Translations under genes and position numbers: made by a program
The notes under the pieces: generated by a model
Databases searched by the model: none
Seen by the model: the letters and a program-made list of their open reading frames with translations, nothing else
Told to the model about the DNA's origin: nothing
Assembly (NCBI RefSeq): GCF_001428335.1
Contig: NZ_LMSG01000018.1
Coordinates: 186,001-250,000, forward strand
DNA length: 64,000 bases
DNA from: Arthrobacter sp. Soil762
Lineage (GTDB): Bacteria > Actinomycetota > Actinomycetes > Actinomycetales > Micrococcaceae
Reading direction: 5' to 3'
Shown: positions 8,627 to 17,057 of the stretch, piece by piece
Layout: each line of letters opens with the position of its first letter
How positions within the stretch are numbered: position 1 is the stretch's first letter

Positions 8627-9824
8627 CCGAGGCGGGTGCTGAAACGGCCCAGGGCATGCCGAGTTCGCTGAAGGTTGCGTGCTCCCGGGTGGCACGATCC
8701 AGGGCGTCTTCGATTCCAATGACTACGGCGTGGACCGCATCGCCGTCGCCCTCCCAGTACAGGTGCTGCGGCCCAATCGGAATGGGCGCCGGTGCCGTCC
8801 GGATGGCTTCGAGGACCAACATAAAAGCGCCGCTGTCTGCGATGGGGCTGATCAGCGTGGCACCTTCGTTCCGGTGCGCAATCAGGTTGGCGGTGAGGTC
8901 GTCCCGGCCGTAGGTCTTCTCCGTCTGTCCTGCCGGAGTGCTCACCACCAGCCGGTCCTCGGTGTAGTGGAACACCGCCGTGCCCGCAGAACCGTGCAGG
9001 GTGACATAGGGTTCCACGGATTCGCTGGCGCAGATGGTCAGGGCGCAGGTGACGGGCAGCCCCGTAGCGGTGCGGACCCGGATGACGGAGGTGTCGTCGG
9101 ATTCGATGTCGTTGGCGCGGTACAGGTCTGTTTCCACCGACGCAACGTCGGCCGTGGTCCGGGCGCCGGCGATCCGCAGCGCGGTGGCCACCGCGTGGGC
9201 CAGCGGATTGGTGGCGACCCCGTCAACCACGTCGATGCCGTCAATGCTCCGCTTCCCGGCCCAGCGGGAGCGCTTGAAATAGGCCCGGTCGCGGACCCAC
9301 CGGCCTGTTGCCGAGATGCCCTCAAGGGTGCCGATGGTGCCGTTGGCGACGAGTTCCTCGAGGGCCGCCAGTGCGTGCGAGCCCAGGCTCTGGAAGCCGA
9401 TCTGCACGCTGCGCCCGGACGCCTGGGCGGCGTCACACAGGATGTTGAAATCAGCCAGGGAAGCGACCGGGGGCTTCTCCAGATAGAGGTCCGCTGTTGT
9501 GGCCAGGGCAGCGAGGCCCAGCGGGGCATGGGTCTGGATGGGTGTGGCCACGATGATCACGTCCAGATCCGGCGTGCCCGCCAGAAGTTCCGTGAGCCCA
9601 GGAAACACTGCGGCTCCTGCTGGCACGGACCCCGGTTCCGGCGGCTGGGGATCGGCTACCGCTACGAGTTCGACGACACCGGCGGCCTGCAGCCGTTCAA
9701 GGTTGCCCAGGTGGTGGGCGCCGAAGCCGTGGACGCCTACCAGCGCCACTCTCGCCGCTGAAGCCGCGTGTCCGGGCTGGCCGGACCGGCCGGACTGTGA
9801 CGCGGCGGAACGTGGTGTTGCCAT
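8619..9824 (-). CDS. Gfo/Idh/MocA family NAD(P)-dependent oxidoreductase
   Basis: A 401-residue sugar or inositol dehydrogenase-like protein. After a Ser/Ala-rich leader of about 25 residues comes the Rossmann strand VALVGVHGFGAHHLGNLERL, a GxGxxG-like nucleotide site, then the family's EKPPVASL segment near residue 115 that carries the conserved Lys of the EKP motif. The C-terminal half is the mixed sheet substrate domain. ATG 9824 has ACGGAG four bases upstream. A LacI-type palindrome lies 32-52 bases upstream. The leader could be shorter in reality. It probably acts on the sugar taken up by the neighbouring importers; the substrate is unknown. Confidence 0.85.
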   Translation of the reverse strand: MATPRSAASQSGRSGQPGHAASAARVALVGVHGFGAHHLGNLERLQAAGVVELVAVADPQPPEPGSVPAGAAVFPGLTELLAGTPDLDVIIVATPIQTHAPLGLAALATTADLYLEKPPVASLADFNILCDAAQASGRSVQIGFQSLGSHALAALEELVANGTIGTLEGISATGRWVRDRAYFKRSRWAGKRSIDGIDVVDGVATNPLAHAVATALRIAGARTTADVASVETDLYRANDIESDDTSVIRVRTATGLPVTCALTICASESVEPYVTLHGSAGTAVFHYTEDRLVVSTPAGQTEKTYGRDDLTANLIAHRNEGATLISPIADSGAFMLVLEAIRTAPAPIPIGPQHLYWEGDGDAVHAVVIGIEDALDRATREHATFSELGMPWAVSAPASVS

Positions 9825-9855
9825 GGGGCTCCGTTTCTGCCCCGGAGGACACTAG

Positions 9856-9876
9856 TTTGGGCAAGCGCTTTCCCGA
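9856..9876. promoter_or_regulatory. LacI-type operator upstream of oxidoreductase
   Basis: The palindrome GGGCAAGCGCTTTCCC (9859-9874), flanked by TTT and GA, is a textbook LacI/GalR box with central GCGC. It shares the TTTGGG/CAAGCG features of the 1905 palindrome, so both may answer to one regulator. The remaining bases of the gap 9825-10119 show no gene, RNA or repeat that I can recognise. Confidence 0.65.
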
Positions 9877-10119
9877 CTCCAGTGTGCGGCATAACCATGG
9901 TGATAGTCCAGTGCGTCTTGCAGGCTGTAGTTACATGCCCAGTGGCGCTGCCCAGTTGCCGTTCCGGCCGCCACTGCCGCCTTCCTGGTACTTTCCACAA
10001 CGTGCGCAGCGGCGGTAACGGCCGCCGTCGTCCGTGCTTTGGATGTGCCAATCGTGGCGCAGATTCATCTTGCACAACAGGTTTTGGAGCATGACCTTCT
10101 CCGATCCATGGCTAAGTGT

Positions 10120-11523
10120 TCAGTCGGGTTTGATGTTCTGGTTGAGGCTGAAGAAGTTGGTGGGGTCGTACTTGCGCTTGAGTGCCTTGAGCCGGTCGTA
10201 CTTGGCGGCACCATAAGCGTCCCTGACGCGTTCCTCGCCCTCTTCCATCAGGAAGTTGACGTAGACGCTGGTGTGGTGGGGCGCGAGGGCAGACCAGTAG
10301 TCGCGGGCCCATTGGCGCTCGGCATCGAAGCCGTCGGCGGTCTTGCTGTTGCCGTTGATGTTGAACGTGAACCCGGCCTGGCGGCCGTTGAACGCGGTAG
10401 CACCGTCGTCGATCCTGCCCACCGCGCCGCCCATCTGCCACAGGGCGATGCTGGTGACGGGCGAGGTGATGTGGCTGCCGTGCTCGGCCACGATGTCGAT
10501 GACCTCATCACTGAGGGCTGCGACGTCACAGGACCTGACGTAGTAATGCCAGCCGTGCGGGAAGGACGGATCGAACGTGCTCTGATGCTCCAGGAACGGC
10601 TTTGGCCGGCAAAAGTCGAGCACGGGTGAACCGAATTCCTTGAGCGGCCGCAGGACCCGTTCGCCCTCCTCAACCGGGCCCGCGTAGCAGGCGGTGACCG
10701 CAAAGACGAGCTTGCCCACCAGTTCAGGCGGGACTATCGGCAGGGCCGGTGCCCTGCGCTGCACGGCGATGGTCATAAGCTCGTCGGGGCAGTCTGCGAT
10801 CCAGTCCCGGTAAAACCGCAGCACCTCCGGGGCGTCCTCCATCGGCCAAAAGACCGGCCCGGCCATAACGTACGGACCCACAGAGACAAGCCGGAACTCG
10901 AAGTCGGTGACAATGCCGAAGTTCCCGCCGCCACCCCGCACGCCCCAGAAGAGGTCCGCGTTCTCGTTCTCGCTTGCCTTGACCAGCTCGCCGTCGGCGG
11001 TGACCACGTCTACGGACAGCAACTGGTCGATCGTGAGTCCATACTTGCGCATGACCCACCCGATGCCACCGCCGAGGGTCAGGCCCGCCACCCCGGTGTG
11101 GGTCACGACTCCAGACGGGACAGCGAGACCGAACTCCTGCGTCTCCCGGTCGAGCTCGCCGAGCAGTACGCCGGCCTGGACACGTGCCGTTCTCGCCTCG
11201 GGGTCCACCCGGATGCCCTTCATAGGCCCGAGATCGATGAGCATTCCGTCATCGCACACTGACAGCCCGGGGAAGCTGTGACCGCCTCCCCGCACGGCGA
11301 CCCGCAGGTTCTGCGAGCGGGCGAACCGGATGGCAGCTCGCACGTCTGCGACGCCGGTACAGCGGGCTATCAGTGCGGGACGGCGGTCAATCGACCCGTT
11401 CCACACCCTGCGGTGCACGTCGTATCCAGCATCGTCCGGGCGGACGAGTTCGCCCCGAAACGATTTCTGTAACTCGTCGACAGCTACGCCGTCGATCTCC
11501 GTCCTTTGTGCCACTGGACTCAC
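10120..11523 (-). CDS. FAD-binding oxidoreductase, berberine-bridge-enzyme type
   Basis: A 467-residue PCMH-type flavoprotein. The FAD domain (about residues 45-215) includes RGGGHSFPG, whose His is the usual covalent FAD attachment site, and the GGGIGWVMRKYGLTIDQL loop. The C-terminus ends in the BBE motif (YDPTNFFSLNQNI). No signal peptide is visible. Such enzymes oxidise alcohols, sugars or phenolics with oxygen and release hydrogen peroxide. Start is GTG 11523 with GAGAGG four bases before it. It has no clear functional link with its neighbours; the substrate is unknown. Confidence 0.88.
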   Translation of the reverse strand: MSPVAQRTEIDGVAVDELQKSFRGELVRPDDAGYDVHRRVWNGSIDRRPALIARCTGVADVRAAIRFARSQNLRVAVRGGGHSFPGLSVCDDGMLIDLGPMKGIRVDPEARTARVQAGVLLGELDRETQEFGLAVPSGVVTHTGVAGLTLGGGIGWVMRKYGLTIDQLLSVDVVTADGELVKASENENADLFWGVRGGGGNFGIVTDFEFRLVSVGPYVMAGPVFWPMEDAPEVLRFYRDWIADCPDELMTIAVQRRAPALPIVPPELVGKLVFAVTACYAGPVEEGERVLRPLKEFGSPVLDFCRPKPFLEHQSTFDPSFPHGWHYYVRSCDVAALSDEVIDIVAEHGSHITSPVTSIALWQMGGAVGRIDDGATAFNGRQAGFTFNINGNSKTADGFDAERQWARDYWSALAPHHTSVYVNFLMEEGEERVRDAYGAAKYDRLKALKRKYDPTNFFSLNQNIKPD

Positions 11524-11628
11524 GGACCTCTCGCTCCTTCCAGCAGAGTCCCACCGTTGGCACGAACTGGCAAGAGGAAATTGCGGGAGCTTGGGCGTCC
11601 CGGTCCCTGTCCCGGGCTGGCCTAGCCG

Positions 11629-12093
11629 CTAGCTGACAGCCTTCTTCACGAGCTCGATGACTCTTGCTTCGTCCGCGTCAGTGAGCTTGGTCAGGGCGTA
11701 GGACGTGGGCCACATGTTGCCGTCGTCGAGGTTTGCGGGGTCGCTAAATCCGAGCGTCGAGTACCGTGCCTTGAATTTGTCGGCGGGCTGGAAGAAACAC
11801 ACCACCTTGCCGTCCTTGGCGTAGGCAGGCATTCCGTACCAGGTCTTCGGCGCGAGCTCCGGCGCGTTGTCCTTGATGATGGCATGCAGCCGTTCGGCGA
11901 TGGCGCGGTCCGGGTCCGACATCTCGGCGATCTTTCCGAGCACATCGCTTTCGCCATCCGGCTTAGCGGCGCGGGCACCCTTTCGCGATGCGGACTTGAG
12001 CTCCTGGGCCCGTTCCTTCATTGCGGCGCGTTCGTCCGCATCGAAGCCGTCGTACGACTTGGTGCTCGTGCCGGTCTTGTTCATGTCTGTCAT
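11629..12093 (-). CDS. DUF1801 / YdhG-like protein
   Basis: A 154-residue soluble protein. From about residue 60 it carries the DUF1801 fold ([36 protein letters not shown]), the family that includes the Bacillus Fra/YdhG frataxin-like iron chaperone. The N-terminal 60 residues are Lys/Ala-rich and probably flexible. ATG 12093 is supported by GGAAGGAA eight bases upstream; a longer frame to 12129 lacks such a site. An iron role is known only for some relatives and is not shown here. Confidence 0.75.
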   Translation of the reverse strand: MTDMNKTGTSTKSYDGFDADERAAMKERAQELKSASRKGARAAKPDGESDVLGKIAEMSDPDRAIAERLHAIIKDNAPELAPKTWYGMPAYAKDGKVVCFFQPADKFKARYSTLGFSDPANLDDGNMWPTSYALTKLTDADEARVIELVKKAVS

Positions 12094-12183
12094 TGCGGGT
12101 TCCTTCCTTGGCGGTCTCTTGGGGTCCACGCTAGTGTCCGGGCGTCAAAGAGGCTTCTCCAGAACTGCTCGAATCGGAGATCC

Positions 12184-13215
12184 CTAGCGGGCGGAGGATC
12201 CCTTCGCGGGGGCGGTGCTCTGACGGACCACCAGTTCGGGGGTGAAGATGACCGCCCGGTGCTTTGGATTCTCGGACTCGAGTTCCTCGGCCAGCAGCTC
12301 GATGGCTGTGCGCCCCAGGGCCTCGGTTGGCTGCCGGATGGAGGAGAGGGGGACGACGGCGGAGACGGCGAAGTCGATGTCGTCGTACCCGATCAGCGCA
12401 ATGTCCTCCGGGATCCGCAACGTGTGCGTCATGGTCAGTGACTGCATCACACCCAGGGCAAGTAGATCGTTGGCGCAGAAGATGCCGTCCGGCAGCTCGC
12501 CGGGCCCCCGCTCCACCAGCAGGTTGCCAACACTTCGGCCTGCCAGCACCGTTTGTCCGTCGGAATCGAGGACTTCAAGAGTGGCATCCGATTCCTCCTT
12601 CACGGCACGTTCTGCGCCCTGGAGCCGGTCCGCCACCTGGCGGATGGAGGTGGGGCCGCCCACAAAGGCGAGCCGACGGCGGCCGGTGTCCAGCAGGTGC
12701 CGGGCAGCGAGGTAACCGCCGGCGTCGTCGTCCACTGAGACGGAGCTGTACTTGCTCTCATCGGCGAGCCGGTCCACCAGGACGGTGGGGACGCCGCGCT
12801 CGCGGAGCTGGTCGATGCGGGCGGTGACATCTCCAACGGGCGAAATCAGGAGGCCCTGCACGCGCTGCTCCTGGAACAGGTCGATGTAGTTGGATTCCCG
12901 GCTGGCATCATGGCCGCTGTCGCCCAGCAGCACGGCGCTGCCCTGGAGCGCCGCGGCGTCCTCCGCGGCACGGACCACCGACGTGAAGAAGGGGTTGCCG
13001 ACGTCGAGCACGATCAGACCAATGGTCCTGCTGTGGCCGGCGCGCAGCTGGCGGGCGGCGTCGTTGCGGACGAACCCGAGCTCATCGATGGCCCGCAGCA
13101 CCCGTTCCTTGGTCCGCTGCGAGACCCTGTCCGGGTAGTTCAGGACGTTGGAGACCGTGCCTACGGCCACGCTGGCGTGGTTGGCGACGTCCTTGATGCT
13201 GGCTGAGCGATTCAT
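12184..13215 (-). CDS. LacI-family regulator, probable rhamnose repressor
   Basis: A 343-residue repressor. The N-terminal helix-turn-helix is SIKDVANHASVAVGTVSNVLN (residues 5-25), the hinge helix is near residue 55 (AARQLRAGHSRTIGLIV), and the remainder is a periplasmic-binding-like sensor domain. ATG 13215 has GGAGAAAC directly upstream; the frame stays open to 13347 but that extension would run through the operator. It diverges from rhaM, so L-rhamnose or a catabolite is the likely inducer. The probable operators lie in the 150-base gap. Confidence 0.9.
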   Translation of the reverse strand: MNRSASIKDVANHASVAVGTVSNVLNYPDRVSQRTKERVLRAIDELGFVRNDAARQLRAGHSRTIGLIVLDVGNPFFTSVVRAAEDAAALQGSAVLLGDSGHDASRESNYIDLFQEQRVQGLLISPVGDVTARIDQLRERGVPTVLVDRLADESKYSSVSVDDDAGGYLAARHLLDTGRRRLAFVGGPTSIRQVADRLQGAERAVKEESDATLEVLDSDGQTVLAGRSVGNLLVERGPGELPDGIFCANDLLALGVMQSLTMTHTLRIPEDIALIGYDDIDFAVSAVVPLSSIRQPTEALGRTAIELLAEELESENPKHRAVIFTPELVVRQSTAPAKGSSAR

Positions 13216-13283
13216 GTTTCTCCGTGCTGATATGCCGTGTCCAGTACTTTTCGCTGGTCTGGGGGACCGGGGCCGGGAAATGC

Positions 13284-13339
13284 TTGACACCTTAGTTGTC
13301 TCAAGGGTACTTTGAATCGTATTAATGAAACGATTCAAA
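13284..13339 (+). promoter_or_regulatory. rhamnose operon promoter and operator
   Basis: TTGACA (13284-13289) and TACTTT (13308-13313) with an 18-base spacer form a near-consensus promoter for rhaM. It is overlapped by a perfect inverted repeat: TTTGAATCGT (13311-13320) and ACGATTCAAA (13330-13339) separated by nine bases. Within the right half, TGAAACGATTCA (13326-13337) is by itself a LacI-type box with central CG, and the left half offers a weaker second box. A repressor bound here would block rhaM and could also regulate the divergent regulator gene. Confidence 0.75.
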
Positions 13340-13365
13340 ACAACCAAAGTTCAAGAGAGGCGTAG

Positions 13366-13713
13366 ATGAGGGTGTGTTTCCGCTCCTCAGTCCAGCCAGG
13401 GCTGATCGACGAATACCGACGGCGGCACGCGGCTGTGTGGCCCGAAATGCTCAGCGCGCTCCAAGACGCTGGCTGGCGCGACTACTCGCTGTTCCTGGGC
13501 GCGGACGGGCTCCTCATCGGCTACCTGGAATGCGACGATTTCGACGCCGTCCGGGCGCGGATGGCCTTGACAGCGGTCAATACACGCTGGCAGGCCGAGA
13601 TGGCCGCTCTGTTCGACAATCCGGACCAGGCGCCCGACGAAGGATTCCAGGTCCTCGAGGAAGTCTTCAATCTTGACGACCAGGTGACGGCGGCGGAGTC
13701 CACCAACAGCTGA
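13366..13713 (+). CDS. rhaM: L-rhamnose mutarotase
   Basis: A 115-residue enzyme that interconverts alpha and beta L-rhamnose before isomerisation. It begins with RVCFRSSVQPGLIDEYRRRHAAVWPEM, containing the family Tyr and the catalytic His (near residue 22), and includes the NTRWQAEMAALFD segment. Length matches the usual 104-115. GAGAGG lies seven bases before ATG 13366. First gene of the rhamnose operon, directly behind the operator-promoter. Confidence 0.93.
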   Translation: MRVCFRSSVQPGLIDEYRRRHAAVWPEMLSALQDAGWRDYSLFLGADGLLIGYLECDDFDAVRARMALTAVNTRWQAEMAALFDNPDQAPDEGFQVLEEVFNLDDQVTAAESTNS

Positions 13714-13808
13714 CGCACTGGCCCCGCCGGCCGGCTGCAAAAACTCGGAACCCTTCACTAAAGACCACAGCACAACAGGCCACATCACTAAGACCGGGAA
13801 GAACCAAC

Positions 13809-14987
13809 ATGAATGACGTAGCAACGGCGCTGGGCAGGCTCGGGGAGCTTGCCATCGAGGTCCCTTCGTGGGCTTATGGAAATTCAGGCACGCGCTTTAA
13901 GGTGTTCGGCACGCCGGGTACCCCGCGGTCTGTTCAGGAGAAGATCGCGGACGCGGCCAAGGTGCATGAGCTGACCGGCTTGGCCCCCACGGTGGCCCTG
14001 CATATCCCCTGGGACAAGGTGGATGACTACGCCGCTCTCAAGGAGTACGCGGCCGGCCTGGGCGTGGGCTTGGGCACGATCAACTCCAACACCTTCCAGG
14101 ATGATGAGTACAAGTTCGGTTCCCTGACGTCGTCGAACGGGTCGGTGCGGCGTCGGGCGATTGCCCATCACCTGGAGTGCATCGAGATCATGCATGCCAC
14201 GGGCTCGCAGGACCTGAAGATCTGGCTGGCGGACGGCACCAACTACCCGGGCCAGGACGATCTCCGCGGCCGCCAGGACCGGTTGGCCGAGTCGCTGCAG
14301 GAGATCTACGCGGGCCTGGGCGAGAACCAGCGCCTGGTGCTGGAATACAAGTTCTTCGAGCCGGCTTTTTACCACACCGATGTTCCGGACTGGGGTACCT
14401 CCTACGCGCAGACCCTGGCTTTGGGTGAGAAGGCGATGGTCTGCCTGGACACCGGCCACCACGCGCCGGGCACCAACATCGAGTTCATCGTGATGCAGTT
14501 GCTGCGCCTGGGCAAGCTGGGCTCCTTTGACTTCAACTCCCGCTTCTACGCCGACGATGACCTCATTGTGGGTGCAGCGGATCCGTTCCAGCTGTTCCGG
14601 ATCATGTATGAGGTCATCCGTGGTGGCGGCTTCGGCACGCCCGCAGGAGAGAACTCACACGTGGCCCTCATGCTGGATCAGTGCCACAACCTGGAGGAGA
14701 AGATCCCGGGCCAGATCCGCTCGGTCCTGAACGTCCAGGAAATGACGGCCCGCGCGCTGCTCGTGGACACGGCGGCCCTGGGTGAGGCGCAGCGGTCCGG
14801 CGACGTCCTGGCCGCCAACGGCGTCTTCAACGATGCCTTCTACACCGACGTCCGGCCCATCCTGGCCGACTGGCGTGAGTCCCGCGGCCTGCCCGCGGAC
14901 CCGATGGCGGCGTTCAAGGCCAGCGGTTACCAGAAACAGATCAACGAGGACCGCGTCGGCGGCCAGCAAGCCGGATGGGGCGCATAA
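13809..14987 (+). CDS. rhaI: L-rhamnose isomerase (RhaI type)
   Basis: A 392-residue metal-dependent isomerase converting L-rhamnose to L-rhamnulose, of the short type first known from Pseudomonas stutzeri rather than the E. coli RhaA type. Visible metal ligands lie in LVLEYKFFEP (Glu near 180), VCLDTGHH (Asp and His near 215-219) and FDFNSRFYADDD (near 240-250). It opens with a short helical segment and then a TIM barrel. ATG 13809 follows GGGAAGAACCA. It lies 95 bases after rhaM and three bases before rhaD, whose product it feeds after phosphorylation by RhaB. Confidence 0.95.
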   Translation: MNDVATALGRLGELAIEVPSWAYGNSGTRFKVFGTPGTPRSVQEKIADAAKVHELTGLAPTVALHIPWDKVDDYAALKEYAAGLGVGLGTINSNTFQDDEYKFGSLTSSNGSVRRRAIAHHLECIEIMHATGSQDLKIWLADGTNYPGQDDLRGRQDRLAESLQEIYAGLGENQRLVLEYKFFEPAFYHTDVPDWGTSYAQTLALGEKAMVCLDTGHHAPGTNIEFIVMQLLRLGKLGSFDFNSRFYADDDLIVGAADPFQLFRIMYEVIRGGGFGTPAGENSHVALMLDQCHNLEEKIPGQIRSVLNVQEMTARALLVDTAALGEAQRSGDVLAANGVFNDAFYTDVRPILADWRESRGLPADPMAAFKASGYQKQINEDRVGGQQAGWGA

Positions 14988-14990
14988 GCA

Positions 14991-17057
14991 ATGACTGCAC
15001 AGAACACAGTGACGCTGAACACGGGCAACAAGACCGTTGAAGAGCTGATTGCGCGTTCCAACCGCCTGGGTGCGGACAAGCGGAACACCAACTTCGCCGG
15101 CGGCAACACCTCCGCCAAGGGTACGGAGAAGGACCCGGTGACGGGCGAGGACGTGCAGCTTTTGTGGGTCAAGGGCTCCGGCGGGGACCTGGGTACGCTG
15201 CAGGCCGGGAACCTCGCGGTGCTCCGCCTGGACCGGCTGAGCGCCCTGAAGAACGTGTACCCGGGCGTTGACCGTGAAGACGAGATGGTGGCCGCATTTG
15301 ACTACTGCCTGCACGGCAAGGGCGGTGCCGCGCCGTCGATTGATACGGCCATGCACGGGCTCGTGGACGCCGCGCACGTGGACCACCTGCACCCTGACTC
15401 CGGTATCGCCATTGCCACCGCGGCGGACGGCGAGGCCCTGACCACCAAGATCTTCGGCGACAAGGTTCTCTGGGTTCCGTGGCGCCGTCCGGGATTCCAG
15501 CTGGGCCTGGACATCGCCGCGATCAAGGATGCCAACCCGCAGGCCATCGGCACCATCCTGGGTGGGCACGGCATCACCGCCTGGGGCGCCACGTCCGAGG
15601 AAGCTGAGCAGAACTCGCTGTGGATCATCGAGCAGGCCGAGAAGTACATTGATGACAACGGTAAAGCCGGTCCCTTCGGCCCCGCGCTGCCCGGCTACCG
15701 CGCGCTCCCCGAGGCCGAACGCCGCGCCAAAGCCGCCGCGCTCGCCCCGGTGATCCGCGGCCTGGCCTCCACCGACAAACCGCAGCTGGGGCACTTCAGT
15801 GATGACGCCGTCCTGCTGGACTTCCTGGAAGCTGCCGAACACCCGCGCCTGGGTGCCCTGGGCACCTCCTGCCCGGACCACTTCCTGCGCACCAAGGTCA
15901 AACCGCTGATCCTGGACCTGCCCGCGGACGCCTCGATCGAGGACTCCGTCAACCGGCTGCGGGAACTCCATGCCGCGTACCGGGAGGATTACCAGGCCTA
16001 CTACGACCGCCACGCCGTACCGGATTCGCCGGCGCTGCGCGGCGCGGACCCGGCCATTGTGCTGGTCCCGGGCGTGGGCATGTTCTCGTACGGCGCGAAC
16101 AAGCAGACCGCCCGGGTTGCCGGGGAGTTCTACCTCAACGCGATCAACGTGATGCGAGGCGCCGAGGCCATCTCCACGTACGCTCCGATCGAGGAATCCG
16201 AAAAATTCCGGATCGAATACTGGTCCCTCGAGGAAGCCAAGCTGGCACGCCTGCCCAAGCCGAAGAGCCATGCCTCCCGCATCGCGCTGGTGACCGGCGC
16301 GGCGTCGGGCATCGGCAAGGCCATCGCCACCCGCCTCGCCGCCGACGGCGCCTGCGTCGTCATTGCCGACCTGAACCTCGAGAACGCCCAGGCCGTCGCC
16401 GCGGAGCTCGGCGGTCCTGACGTCGCCATCGGCGTCCAGGCCGACGTGACCGACGAAGCCCAGATCGCAGCCGCGATCCAGGAAGCCGTCCTGGCGTTCG
16501 GCGGACTTGACCTGGTGGTCAACAACGCCGGGCTGTCCATCTCCAAGCCGCTGCTGGAAACCACCGAGAAGGACTGGGACATCCAGCACAACGTCATGGC
16601 CAAGGGCTCCTTCCTGGTCTCCAAGGCCGCGGCGAAAGTCATGATCGCCCAGGACATGGGCGGGGACATCATCTACATCTCCTCCAAGAACTCCGTCTTC
16701 GCGGGCCCGAACAACATCGCCTACTCCGCCACCAAGGCAGACCAGGCCCACCAGGTCCGGCTCCTCGCGGCAGAACTGGGCGAACACGGCATCCGCGTCA
16801 ACGGCATCAACCCCGACGGCGTGGTCCGCGGCTCCGGGATCTTCGCCGGCGGCTGGGGCGCCAAACGCGCCGCCGTCTACGGCGTGGACGAGCAGGAACT
16901 GGGCAAGTACTACGCCCAGCGCACCCTGCTCAAGCGCGAAGTCCTGCCCGAGCACGTGGCCAACGCCGCCGCGGTCCTCACCAGCAACGAACTGTCCCAC
17001 ACCACCGGACTCCACATCCCCGTGGACGCCGGTGTGGCCGCAGCCTTCCTGCGATGA
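14991..17057 (+). CDS. rhaD: bifunctional rhamnulose-1-phosphate aldolase / lactaldehyde dehydrogenase
   Basis: A 688-residue fusion. Residues 1-420 form a class II aldolase domain (NFAGGNTSAKGTE, then VDHLHPDS with metal-binding His residues) that cleaves L-rhamnulose-1-phosphate into dihydroxyacetone phosphate and L-lactaldehyde. Residues 426-688 form a short-chain dehydrogenase with the nucleotide motif TGAASGIG and the catalytic YSATK, which oxidises lactaldehyde to lactate. This fusion (often called RhaEW/RhaDA) is known from actinobacteria, Rhizobium and Bacillus. It starts three bases after rhaI and its stop overlaps rhaB by ATGA. Cytoplasmic. Confidence 0.95.
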   Translation: MTAQNTVTLNTGNKTVEELIARSNRLGADKRNTNFAGGNTSAKGTEKDPVTGEDVQLLWVKGSGGDLGTLQAGNLAVLRLDRLSALKNVYPGVDREDEMVAAFDYCLHGKGGAAPSIDTAMHGLVDAAHVDHLHPDSGIAIATAADGEALTTKIFGDKVLWVPWRRPGFQLGLDIAAIKDANPQAIGTILGGHGITAWGATSEEAEQNSLWIIEQAEKYIDDNGKAGPFGPALPGYRALPEAERRAKAAALAPVIRGLASTDKPQLGHFSDDAVLLDFLEAAEHPRLGALGTSCPDHFLRTKVKPLILDLPADASIEDSVNRLRELHAAYREDYQAYYDRHAVPDSPALRGADPAIVLVPGVGMFSYGANKQTARVAGEFYLNAINVMRGAEAISTYAPIEESEKFRIEYWSLEEAKLARLPKPKSHASRIALVTGAASGIGKAIATRLAADGACVVIADLNLENAQAVAAELGGPDVAIGVQADVTDEAQIAAAIQEAVLAFGGLDLVVNNAGLSISKPLLETTEKDWDIQHNVMAKGSFLVSKAAAKVMIAQDMGGDIIYISSKNSVFAGPNNIAYSATKADQAHQVRLLAAELGEHGIRVNGINPDGVVRGSGIFAGGWGAKRAAVYGVDEQELGKYYAQRTLLKREVLPEHVANAAAVLTSNELSHTTGLHIPVDAGVAAAFLR

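Noticed and set aside
9825..10119. A gene in the gap between the oxidoreductase and FAD oxidase
   Set aside because: Several short frames exist but none has a ribosome site, consistent codon use or a recognisable product; only the LacI-type box is supported.
14655..17015. A 786-codon open frame on the minus strand
   Set aside because: It lies antisense to the rhaI/rhaD genes, whose products are certain; the translated sequence has high Gly/Val/Arg bias and no domain, as expected for the opposite strand of GC-rich coding DNA.
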